This document shows, one piece after another, positions 8,100 to 15,910 of a stretch of DNA of 64,000 nt. The notes beneath the pieces are model-generated. The model did no database searches and was not told where the DNA came from. It was given only the letters and a program-made list of their open reading frames with translations. Position 1 is the first letter of the stretch. The number at the start of each line of letters is the position of its first letter. The translations under genes were made by a program, and so were the position numbers. This DNA is from Pseudomonas viridiflava (GTDB lineage: Bacteria; Pseudomonadota; Gammaproteobacteria; Pseudomonadales; Pseudomonadaceae): NCBI RefSeq assembly GCF_900601905.1, contig NZ_UWFA01000505.1, forward strand, positions 1 through 64,000. Direction: 5' to 3'.

Positions 8100-9815
8100 C
8101 TAGCGCGGCGCAATATGCGCAACCATCAACTGCACGGTTTCATTGCCGCGAAACTCGTTCAGATCAAGCTTGTAGGCCAGCTCGACCCAACGGATATTAG
8201 GGTTCGGCCAGATATCCCGATCAACGCCAAAGGCAATTGCATCAAGCTTCACGGTGCCGCATTCGCTTTTGAGCACCATCTTCAAATGGCGCTCGCCGAC
8301 CACCCGCTGTTCAACCAGCTGAAACACACCATGGAACAACGGCTCGGGAAAATGCTGGCCCCAGGGCCCGGCATTGCGCAAGGCGCGGGCCAGCTCCAGG
8401 TGAAACTCCTCAACCGCCAGCGGGCCATCGGAGAGCAATCGGCCGGTCAGGTCTTCTTCCTGCAGCTGACGTCGCACTTCTTCATCGAAGGCTTGAGCGA
8501 AGGCCGGGAAATTGGCCTCAGGCAACGACAGCCCCGCCGCCATCGCATGCCCGCCAAACTTGCTGATCAGCTCCGGATGACGAGCAGCAACAGCGTCCAG
8601 CGCATCACGAATATGGAACCCTGCCACCGAGCGGGCCGACCCCTTGAGCACGCCCTCCCCGGCACTGGCGAACGCGATGGTCGGGCGGTGATAGCGATCC
8701 TTCAGGCGCGAAGCGAGAATGCCGATAACGCCCTGGTGCCAGTCTGGCTCGAACACGCACAACCCGAACGGCATGGACTCCAGGGGCAGGTCCTTGAGCT
8801 GGGCCAGGGCTTCGCGCTGCATGCCCTGCTCGATGGTTTTGCGGTCCTGATTGAGCTCGTCCAGTTGCCCGGCCATTTCTCGGGCCAGGGTTTCGTCCTC
8901 GCAGAGCAGGCACTCGATGCCCAGGCTCATGTCGTCCAGACGCCCGGCCGCGTTCAGCCGTGGGCCGAGGATGAAACCCAGGTCGGTGGAGGTGATGCGC
9001 GTGTGATCACGGCGGGCAACTTCGAGGATCGCCTTGAGGCCAGGACGTGCGCGACCGGCACGAATACGCATCAGCCCCTGATGCACCAGGATGCGGTTGT
9101 TGGTGTCCAGCGGCACCACGTCAGCCACGCTGCCCAGCGCGACCAGATCCAGCAGTTCGCCCAGATTCGGTTGAGCACGCTGATTGGCTTCGAACCAGCC
9201 GTTTTCCCGCAGCCGCGCCCGCAAGGCCATCAACACGTAAAAGATGACGCCAACACCGGCCAGCGCTTTGCTGGGGAAGGTGCAACCGGGCTGATTGGGG
9301 TTGACGATGGCATCGGCAGCCGGCAACTCATGACCCGGCAAGTGGTGATCGGTGACCAGCACCTGCAGACCCGCGGCCTTGGCGGCGGCAACGCCTTCGA
9401 CGCTAGAGATGCCGTTGTCCACGGTCATCAGCAATTGCGGCTGACGCTGCAAGGCGACGGCGACGATTTCCGGGGTCAGGCCATAGCCGTATTCGAAGCG
9501 GTTGGGCACCAGGTAATCCACATGAGCGGCGCCCAATAACCTCAGGCCCAGCACGCCGACGGTGCTGGCCGTGGCACCGTCAGCGTCGAAGTCGCCAACG
9601 ATGAGAATACGCTGGCGCTCGTTCAGCGCCGTGACCAGCAGATCCACTGCAGCATCGATGCCCTTGAGTTGCTGATAGGGGATCAGCCGGGCAAGACTTT
9701 TATCCAGTTCGGCTTCGGACAACACGCCCCGTGCGGCGTACAGCCGGGTCAGCAAAGGCGGCAAATCGCCCAGAAAAGGCAAGGTTTGCGGAAGTGTACG
9801 AGGTTCGATGCGCAT
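8100..9815 (-). CDS. recJ: Single-stranded-DNA-specific 5'-3' exonuclease RecJ
   Basis: 571 residues. The DHH-family metal-binding motifs are DFDADG at 75-80 and DHH at 156-158, with GGHAMAAG in the DHHA1 domain further on. It degrades single strands in mismatch repair and RecF-pathway recombination. An in-frame TTG lies 10 codons upstream, but the ATG at 9815 gives the MRIEP N-terminus and 571-residue length I recall for P. aeruginosa RecJ. Confidence 0.95.
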   Translation of the reverse strand: MRIEPRTLPQTLPFLGDLPPLLTRLYAARGVLSEAELDKSLARLIPYQQLKGIDAAVDLLVTALNERQRILIVGDFDADGATASTVGVLGLRLLGAAHVDYLVPNRFEYGYGLTPEIVAVALQRQPQLLMTVDNGISSVEGVAAAKAAGLQVLVTDHHLPGHELPAADAIVNPNQPGCTFPSKALAGVGVIFYVLMALRARLRENGWFEANQRAQPNLGELLDLVALGSVADVVPLDTNNRILVHQGLMRIRAGRARPGLKAILEVARRDHTRITSTDLGFILGPRLNAAGRLDDMSLGIECLLCEDETLAREMAGQLDELNQDRKTIEQGMQREALAQLKDLPLESMPFGLCVFEPDWHQGVIGILASRLKDRYHRPTIAFASAGEGVLKGSARSVAGFHIRDALDAVAARHPELISKFGGHAMAAGLSLPEANFPAFAQAFDEEVRRQLQEEDLTGRLLSDGPLAVEEFHLELARALRNAGPWGQHFPEPLFHGVFQLVEQRVVGERHLKMVLKSECGTVKLDAIAFGVDRDIWPNPNIRWVELAYKLDLNEFRGNETVQLMVAHIAPR

Positions 9816-9874
9816 GCGGTTTTCGCTGATTCCTGGAAAAGCCAAAATAACGATCTAAATTTACAGGACGTTTT

Positions 9875-9966
9875 TGTGGGAGCGAGCTTGCTCGCGAAGG
9901 GGCCGGAACAGACTGAACATCTCTACAGCTCCGAACATCGCCTTCGCGAGCAAGCTCGCTCCCACA
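9875..9966. repeat. REP inverted pair upstream of recJ
   Basis: TGTGGGAGCGAGCTTGCTCG and CGAGCAAGCTCGCTCCCACA are inverted about 50 nt apart, between recJ and yaeQ. Confidence 0.9.
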
Positions 9967-9996
9967 GGTGCAACGTTTGCTGTTTGACAGGGCGTG

Positions 9997-10539
9997 TCAG
10001 CCGCGCTCGCCCGCCAGCCATTGCAACTGCACTTCATGCTGACCCCGATCGTCAGTGACGAAAATCGTCCCTTCGCTGATCATCACATCCCACTTGATTA
10101 CCCGTGGCATGTCTTTGGCCAGCACTTCGAGCACTTCCGGGGGCACTGCGGCGATATTGACGTTTTTCAGGTTCTTGATCGCCGGAATCACCTTGCCTTC
10201 CCATACGCGCAGGCTGCCATAGGCCAGCAGGCTGGTGCGTTCGGTGCGGCGCGAACACCAGGTCAGGCGATCTGCGTCAGGCTGGCCGACTTCGATCCAG
10301 TGCAGCACGCGATCATCCAGGCTTTTTTCCCACAGCGCGGGCTCATCCACGTCTGACAGGCCACGGCCGAACGACAGCTGCTCGTTGTACCAGAACGCAT
10401 AGGCCAGCAAACGCACGGTCATGCGCTCCTCGGTTTCCGAAGGGTGACGCGCGATGGTCTGTTTGACGCTTTCGTAAACCCCACGATCAAGATCGGTAAG
10501 GTTGAGTTCGAATTTGTAGGTCGTGGACGGCTGGGCCAT
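9997..10539 (-). CDS. yaeQ: YaeQ family protein
   Basis: 180 residues, the usual length for YaeQ (E. coli 181). It contains the conserved ARHPSETEERMTVRLLA segment and an acidic RGLSDVDEPALWEK stretch. YaeQ has a restriction-endonuclease-like fold; E. coli YaeQ was linked to suppression of rfaH defects, but its activity is unsettled. I chose the ATG at 10539 because the family N-terminus (MAQPSTTYKFEL) begins there; the longer frame upstream is Arg/Pro-rich and not family-like. Confidence 0.9.
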   Translation of the reverse strand: MAQPSTTYKFELNLTDLDRGVYESVKQTIARHPSETEERMTVRLLAYAFWYNEQLSFGRGLSDVDEPALWEKSLDDRVLHWIEVGQPDADRLTWCSRRTERTSLLAYGSLRVWEGKVIPAIKNLKNVNIAAVPPEVLEVLAKDMPRVIKWDVMISEGTIFVTDDRGQHEVQLQWLAGERG

Positions 10540-10863
10540 GTACGGGCTTCTAGATACGGGGAAAGGCGGCAAGTCTACCCGATGCAGGGCGGATGAACGA
10601 CCCGGGCAGGCCGATCGGTTGCTCGCCCGACGCAACTTGGGATGCCGGATGCCTGGCACACGCTACGCCAGGAACCGGATCTGGCTGATAGCAGGGCTGA
10701 AAAAAAGAAACCCCGAGCAGCGGGGAGACTACTCGGGGTAAACCGTGGTCCTCTGGACCAGTACGGCAGGCATCAATCACCGGAGCACAATGTTTGAACC
10801 TGCCGTAAATATTCAGAACGCTGCGCGACCATTAGGTTCCGATGCGGCTGGAACAAAAACCAC
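10540..10863. other. 324-bp gene-free stretch with several hairpins
   Basis: No convincing reading frame. From left to right it holds: a CCTGGC/GCCAGG hairpin near 10650-10672; the minus-strand terminator at 10693-10740; a TGGTCC-TCT-GGACCA hairpin at 10745-10759; and a 9-bp inverted repeat TACGGCAGG/CCTGCCGTA at 10762-10770 and 10799-10807. The density of paired segments suggests a structured 3' UTR or small RNA. That is inference. Confidence 0.5.
10693..10740 (-). terminator. Rho-independent terminator downstream of the DUF3509 gene
   Basis: Read on the minus strand, an ACCCCGAG/CTCGGGGT stem with a 14-nt loop that itself contains CCCCGC is followed by TTTCTTTTTTT. It would end transcripts from the DUF3509 gene before yaeQ. 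Confidence 0.8.
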
Positions 10864-11160
10864 TCAGGCGAATGACGGCGCAGCAATGAATGGTCGATTG
10901 AGTGCCGCATGGCGCATGGCGGCAATCACGCAAGGTTCGATACGCCCCTCGGCCACCATCAGGTCGCGACGCAGACCGTCAACCACGTCCGTGAGCTGGC
11001 GTTTATCACTCAACTGCGCTGCCGAAAACGTGCGCTTGATCACCACGACACCGGCTGCATCCCTGAGCGACACCAGGCGTTCGCCCAGCAGCCCGGCCGG
11101 GCCCAGATCAGCCTGGTACGGCGTCAACGCTTCGCTTAGCAGTAAGCTGATATTTTCCAT
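10864..11160 (-). CDS. DUF3509 domain-containing protein
   Basis: 98 residues, one compact domain, no signal peptide or membrane segment. It matches the small DUF3509 family common in Pseudomonas, of unknown function. A GTG four codons upstream is possible, but the ATG at 11160 gives the usual MENISLLLSEAL start. It stands alone with its own terminator. It diverges from the response regulator gene, so both share the 11161-11432 promoter region. Confidence 0.8.
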   Translation of the reverse strand: MENISLLLSEALTPYQADLGPAGLLGERLVSLRDAAGVVVIKRTFSAAQLSDKRQLTDVVDGLRRDLMVAEGRIEPCVIAAMRHAALNRPFIAAPSFA

Positions 11161-11311
11161 CGGGTTCACCACTCAACAGTTTGAATGCAAAGGTGCTTAT
11201 CAATGACCATCGGCAACATCAGAAAGTTCTGGATGGTAAGTGACGCGTGACTCCGAGCATGCCTGCCCAATGTGACAGAGAAAAAACCGCTGCCCCCCTC
11301 CGGGATATGTC

Positions 11312-11350
11312 TGTAGGAAATCTCCCTCATGATCCTGACCCTTTCCTACA
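11312..11350. promoter_or_regulatory. Inverted TGTAGGAAA / TTTCCTACA operator-like site
   Basis: Perfect 9-bp arms at 11312-11320 and 11342-11350 are separated by 21 bp, so the centres are 30 bp (about three helical turns) apart. The half-site contains TTTCCTA, which matches the heptad I recall for BvgA binding and is close to RcsB/EvgA half-sites. It lies about 83-121 bp before a regulator of that family, suggesting autoregulation. Binding is inferred. Confidence 0.55.
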
Positions 11351-11432
11351 ACCCGCCAGGCTGCCCAGGCTAATTGGGCAGGGCCGCAGGTGCGATGCTT
11401 TACGGCATATTTCATCGAGGCGTTCGGACGCA

Positions 11433-12104
11433 ATGGAGCCCAGCTTGAGCGACTTTCCCGATCAACCGCTACGTATTCTCCTGGCTGGCGATAACCCGAT
11501 TTTTCGCATGGGGCTGCAAGTCGTAGCCGAAGACGTAGAGCAGGCGAAGGTAGTGGGTCAGGCTGTCTCCGTGGAAGAGCGGCTGCAATTGCTACGCGAG
11601 CACAACCCCGAGATTCTGATCACTGACCTGCTGATGCCTGCTGATCAGCACGCCCGGGATCTGGAGTGGCTGGCCGCTATCCGCAAGGAGTTTCCCGAGC
11701 TGCGCATTCTGGTGGTCACCTCGGTAAAAGACGGTGAGCTGCTGCGCGCGATCCTCAGACTCAAGGTCAAAGGGCTGATGAACAAGAGCCAGGTGCTCGA
11801 AGAGTTGCCCGCAGCTATCGCCTCCGTGCGCAGGGATCGCCCCTACATTGCCATCTCCGTGCGCAACGCCATGCTTGAGGCGCTGCAACAGGAGAAAGCC
11901 AGGCCCAAGACGCTGGAGCAACTTTCACCCCGGGAGCAGGAAGTCTTGAAGCTGTTCGCCAGCGGAGCTTCGGTGGGCAAGATTGCCGAGCAACTCAACC
12001 GCAGCAAACAGACTGTGAGCGCACAGAAGATCAGTGCGATGCGCAAACTCAGGCTGGCGACCGATGTGGCGTTATTGATGTACCTGCAAAAGAAATACAC
12101 CTGA
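11433..12104 (+). CDS. LuxR/RcsB-type response regulator
   Basis: 223 residues. The receiver domain (about 13-130) has phospho-acceptor Asp65 (ILITDLLMP), Thr96/Ser97 and Lys118. The GerE-type helix-turn-helix (about 165-220, LSPREQEVLKLFASG and LNRSKQTVSAQKISAM) is very close to RcsB/BvgA. The usual acidic pair of the receiver is replaced: AGDNP stands where ADDHP is expected, leaving one acidic residue. The ATG at 11433 is the family-consistent start. It converges on the BvgS-like gene with only 5 bp between the stops. It is likely the partner regulator of a Roc/Bvg-type pathway. Confidence 0.85.
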   Translation: MEPSLSDFPDQPLRILLAGDNPIFRMGLQVVAEDVEQAKVVGQAVSVEERLQLLREHNPEILITDLLMPADQHARDLEWLAAIRKEFPELRILVVTSVKDGELLRAILRLKVKGLMNKSQVLEELPAAIASVRRDRPYIAISVRNAMLEALQQEKARPKTLEQLSPREQEVLKLFASGASVGKIAEQLNRSKQTVSAQKISAMRKLRLATDVALLMYLQKKYT

Positions 12105-12109
12105 TCGCG

Positions 12110-14335
12110 CTAGAGGTTGCCGGTCTTGAGCTCAGGCGCCTTTGCTGCCCGCAAGCCAGCTTCCAGCAGCTGTCCCTCCATTCGCTTGCTCTCGGTGACG
12201 TCAATCCAGCCGCCGAGCGACCCTTGAAGCTCCCCGTCGGCTCGATAGAAGGGCACCGTCCACTGCCAGACGGCTATGTTCTTGCCCGGCAGTGGCATGT
12301 TGCGGTCGGCGAAGATCGGCTGACGGGTTTCAAGCAGTTTGAGGTAGTCGCCGTGCAACTGTTCCGAGATCTCCTTCGGGATCAATTCGATATCAATCAG
12401 GCGACGACCATTCATCTGCTCGAAGCTGAGACCCAGGCTCTCTTCATAGCTGCGATTGCACGAGATCATTCGCCCTTTGAGGTCTCGAACGTAAATGGGA
12501 TTGGGGATGCCATCGAGCAGAGCATGCTTGAAAGCCAACTGATCCCTCAGGGCCTCCTCAGCGTTGAGGCGCTGGTGTATCTGCACTCTGAGGCGGCTAC
12601 TCCACAGCAGGGAAACGAGTCCTGTGAGTAATGTCAGCGCCAATAACCAGTAAAACCAGCCTGGAACCCGTCTCCAGATCGATGGCTGAGGGGCAACAGC
12701 CCATAGCCACTGGCTGCGGATCGCACGCATCTCGGCCACCGGGAACGCCTCAAGACTTTTGTTGAGAATACCGAGTAATTGCGGGTGCGATTTGATGACG
12801 GAAAACCGGTCCGGCGACCACCAGCCTTCGACACTGCGTCCGACCTTTAGCTGATCAGGAGGAGACAGATGAGCACCCGCCTCGTTCTGGATAGTCGCCA
12901 CCACCTCACCGGAGCGCACCAGCCCACGAGCTTGTTCGTAGTTTTCAACCAGGCGCAATTTTATGCCCGGAAAGTCCCTTTTGATGTCTGCCTCCAAAGC
13001 ATGCCGAGCGGGTAGCGCGATCGTCTGGCCGCTCAATTCCCCCAATGAGCGGGGTGACGACGCATTTGATCTCACAACAAACACCCAGTTGTTGCCTCCG
13101 AACGAATGGCTGAAACTGAGCAGTTTTCGGCGCTCGGCATTCTCTGCCAGCGTGGTGTTCATTTGCGCCTGACCACTACGCAAGAGGTCATAGGTCTCAT
13201 CGATCGCAGTGACCTCTCTATGCACGAACTGCAGACCGGTCATCCGGGATATCCGCCTCAATAAATCAATATTCAAACCGACCCATTGCCCGTCTTTATC
13301 ACGATAGATGTAAGGGGGGTGCTGTTCGGAAGCGACCGTGACAATCGGATGCCTGGCTATCCACTCCCGCTCGCTGCGGTTCAGGCCAGCACGCTGACTG
13401 GCCACATCAGCGCCAAGCCCGAGGGTCCAGCGTGACAACACTTCGCGATTGATTGAAGGTCCCATGCTGGCCAGCGCAGTATCAAGCAGCGCCAGAAGAC
13501 GCGTCTGACCATCGCGCACCGCGAATGAAAAGGCGTCCTGCGCCAAAGCGCTGTCGGAGTGGACCTGTAAACCTAGATAAGGGCGCAGTGACAGGTAAGA
13601 GCGAGCGATAACCTCGTTCCCGATGAAGGCGTCCGCCTCACCCTGACTCACGGCCTCCATCGCACTGAACAGGCTCGGCGCGATAATGATTTCGCTTTGC
13701 GGATACGCCGCGCGCAGAGCCCGCTGGCTGATGTAACCTTCGAGCACCACGAGTGTGTTGCCCTTGAGCCCCACTGCGAGCTCGGGACCCACTCCACGTG
13801 TCACCACTACCGAGCGATCCGCAAGGTAACCCTTGGTTAGCCGAAGCTGTTCAAACCCACGTTCGTAACCGTTGGCAGTACTGATGATGTCTATTACGCC
13901 ATTGCGCACTGCATTGATGGCATCGTCAGGCTTGGCGAAACCCACCACCTGCATTCTGATGCCTAGCTTGCTGCTGATAAGCGCCAGGTAATCAGCACTG
14001 ATTCCCTGATAAAGATTGCGGTCACTGGCAACATCAATCGGCTCATAATCCACCGTGGCGATACCGACCTTCAACACCGCCTGCTTATCCAGCCACTGGC
14101 GATCAGCAACTGAAAGCTCCAGGGGATCTACGGCGACAAAGGGTGGCTCCATGTTGAATGGCAGACTGTACAAAGCATGGCTGTGCTGACTGAACAGCAG
14201 AACCATGAAAAAAAACAGCACTTCAAAAGTGCTCTTGACCGGCGCAACGCGTTTACCGTCGATCACGCTCCACTTGCTTGCATTCTTCACAACAACTGAC
14301 TCATCCGTAAGTGATTCACCCCCAAAGTGTGGCAT
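12110..14335 (-). CDS. BvgS/EvgS-like sensor with two periplasmic Venus-flytrap domains and PAS but no kinase
   Basis: 741 residues. A hydrophobic export segment (about 36-55) is followed by two SBP_bac_3-type domains (about 80-300 and 320-540), a transmembrane helix (about 560-578) and a PAS domain (about 600-715, ending WIDVTESKRM). The protein then stops 25 residues later, exactly where BvgS, EvgS and RocS proteins continue into a coiled coil and histidine kinase. No H-box, N-box or receiver is present, and the neighbouring response regulator gene occupies the next DNA. The first ATG (14335) lacks a clear ribosome site; a GTG at 14290 is an alternative. It is either a remnant of a hybrid kinase or a ligand-sensing partner. 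Confidence 0.8.
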   Translation of the reverse strand: MPHFGGESLTDESVVVKNASKWSVIDGKRVAPVKSTFEVLFFFMVLLFSQHSHALYSLPFNMEPPFVAVDPLELSVADRQWLDKQAVLKVGIATVDYEPIDVASDRNLYQGISADYLALISSKLGIRMQVVGFAKPDDAINAVRNGVIDIISTANGYERGFEQLRLTKGYLADRSVVVTRGVGPELAVGLKGNTLVVLEGYISQRALRAAYPQSEIIIAPSLFSAMEAVSQGEADAFIGNEVIARSYLSLRPYLGLQVHSDSALAQDAFSFAVRDGQTRLLALLDTALASMGPSINREVLSRWTLGLGADVASQRAGLNRSEREWIARHPIVTVASEQHPPYIYRDKDGQWVGLNIDLLRRISRMTGLQFVHREVTAIDETYDLLRSGQAQMNTTLAENAERRKLLSFSHSFGGNNWVFVVRSNASSPRSLGELSGQTIALPARHALEADIKRDFPGIKLRLVENYEQARGLVRSGEVVATIQNEAGAHLSPPDQLKVGRSVEGWWSPDRFSVIKSHPQLLGILNKSLEAFPVAEMRAIRSQWLWAVAPQPSIWRRVPGWFYWLLALTLLTGLVSLLWSSRLRVQIHQRLNAEEALRDQLAFKHALLDGIPNPIYVRDLKGRMISCNRSYEESLGLSFEQMNGRRLIDIELIPKEISEQLHGDYLKLLETRQPIFADRNMPLPGKNIAVWQWTVPFYRADGELQGSLGGWIDVTESKRMEGQLLEAGLRAAKAPELKTGNL

Positions 14336-14346
14336 GCGTAAATGAG

Positions 14347-14371
14347 AAGGCCCGCTGGTGAGCGGGCCTTA
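14347..14371 (-). terminator. Terminator-like hairpin after thrC
   Basis: AAGGCCCGCT and AGCGGGCCTT form a 10-bp stem with a short loop just past the thrC stop. The following T-tract (CTCATTT) is weak. Confidence 0.6.
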
Positions 14372-14392
14372 AGTTGTTACACGGCTATACGA

Positions 14393-15802
14393 TTACAGCG
14401 GTTTGCCACGGTTGCCATGCTGGCTGACGAAGGCCTGTATGGCTTTGAGGTCATTTGGCAAAACGGTGCAGCGTTCATCACGCTCAAACAAATCAGACAA
14501 ATGTCCAGGTAGCTCAAGCGCTTTTCCTACACCGGCCTTCTCCACTGCTTCGGGGAATTTCACCGGGTGAGCCGTTCCCAGGATCACCATCGGCGTATCC
14601 AGACTGCGTCGGCAAGCCCGTGCAGCTTTCACCCCGATAGCGGTATGCGGGTCCAGCAGCTCGCCGGTACTGGCGAAGACTTCGGCGATGGTCTCGCAGG
14701 TCTGCTCATCGCTGACTGCCAGTGAGTCGAACAGCTTGCGGGTTTCCGTCCAGCGCTCCTCTTCGACACTGAAGCCGCCACCCTGCTTGAAGGTATCCAT
14801 CAAGCCTGCGATTGCCGCGCCATTTCGTCCGTGCATGTCGAACAGCAAACGCTCGAAGTTCGACGACACCATGATGTCCATGGACGGCGACAGGGTCGCA
14901 TGCAGGGTTTCCTTGACGTACTGATTGCCGCTCATGAAGCGATGCAGGATGTCGTTGCGGTTGGTGGCCACGATCAACTGGTTGATCGGCAGGCCCATGT
15001 TGCGCGCCAGGTAGCCGGCGAAGATGTCGCCGAAATTGCCGGTTGGCACCGAGAACGATACCGAGCGAGCTGGTCCGCCCAGTTGCAGCGACGCGTGAAA
15101 GTAGTAAACGATCTGGGCCATGATCCGCGCCCAGTTGATCGAGTTGACCGCAACCAGGCGCGTGCCCTTGAGAAAGCTCTGATCAGCGAAGCTGTTCTTG
15201 ACCATTTCCTGGCAGTCGTCGAAATTGCCTTCCACGGCGATGTTGTGGATGTTGTCACCGAAAATCGTGGTCATCTGCCGACGCTGAACGTCGGAAACGC
15301 GGTTATTCGGGTGCAGGATGAAGATGTCGACATTGTCGCACTTGCGGCAGCCTTCAATGGCCGCAGAACCGGTATCGCCCGATGTGGCGCCGATGATCAC
15401 CACGCGCTCGCCACGCTTGGCCAGCACGTAGTCCAGCAGACGACCCAGCAATTGCAAAGCGAAGTCCTTGAACGCCAGCGTCGGGCCGTGGAACAGCTCA
15501 AGTACCCATTCGTTACCGTTCAGCTGGCGCAGCGGCGCAACCGAGCTGTGGGTAAACACGCCGTAGGTTTCTTCAAGGATCTGTTTGAAATCGGCATCTG
15601 GAATGCTGCCCGTCACGAACGGACGCATCACCCGGAAAGCCAGCTCGTGATACGGCAGGCCAGCCCAGGAGGCGATTTCTTCCTGGGTGAATCGCGGCAG
15701 GTTTTCCGGAACGTACAGGCCACCATCGCTGGCCAGACCGGTCAGCAGCACGTCTTCGAAATTCAGGGCCGGCGCCTGGCCGCGGGTACTGATATAGCGC
15801 AT
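14393..15802 (-). CDS. thrC: Threonine synthase
   Basis: 469 residues, PLP-dependent fold type II. The lysine of LAFKDFALQLLGR is the cofactor Schiff base, and GATSGDTGSAAIEG is the phosphate-binding loop. It converts O-phospho-L-homoserine to L-threonine, the last step of the pathway begun by the upstream hom gene on the same strand. The length and N-terminal SRGQAP region fit the long proteobacterial class. A CAAACC/GGTTTG hairpin lies about 8 nt before the ATG. Confidence 0.96.
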   Translation of the reverse strand: MRYISTRGQAPALNFEDVLLTGLASDGGLYVPENLPRFTQEEIASWAGLPYHELAFRVMRPFVTGSIPDADFKQILEETYGVFTHSSVAPLRQLNGNEWVLELFHGPTLAFKDFALQLLGRLLDYVLAKRGERVVIIGATSGDTGSAAIEGCRKCDNVDIFILHPNNRVSDVQRRQMTTIFGDNIHNIAVEGNFDDCQEMVKNSFADQSFLKGTRLVAVNSINWARIMAQIVYYFHASLQLGGPARSVSFSVPTGNFGDIFAGYLARNMGLPINQLIVATNRNDILHRFMSGNQYVKETLHATLSPSMDIMVSSNFERLLFDMHGRNGAAIAGLMDTFKQGGGFSVEEERWTETRKLFDSLAVSDEQTCETIAEVFASTGELLDPHTAIGVKAARACRRSLDTPMVILGTAHPVKFPEAVEKAGVGKALELPGHLSDLFERDERCTVLPNDLKAIQAFVSQHGNRGKPL

Positions 15803-15810
15803 AGGATTTT

Positions 15811-15905
15811 CAAACCTTCGGTTTGAGCTGCAAGCTTCGAGCTTCAGGCTGCAAGTAAAAGCGATTGGCTTCTAGCTTGCGGCCTGGAGCTTACCGCTTG
15901 CCGCT
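15811..15905. repeat. Degenerate AGCTTG/GCTGCAAG repeats between hom and thrC
   Basis: The gap holds a perfect 15-nt hairpin (CAAACC-TTC-GGTTTG, 15811-15825). Several imperfect direct and inverted copies of AGCTGCAAG, GAGCTTCAG and GCTTGCGGC follow to about 15905. They fold readily, and similar Pseudomonas spacers exist, but I cannot assign a named family. Confidence 0.45.
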
Positions 15906-15910
15906 TTCAA

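Noticed and set aside
12110..14335. Frameshift that hides the kinase of the BvgS-like protein
   Set aside because: The DNA beyond the stop is occupied by the response regulator gene, and no H-box (SHEIRTP-like) or other kinase motif is visible in any frame there.
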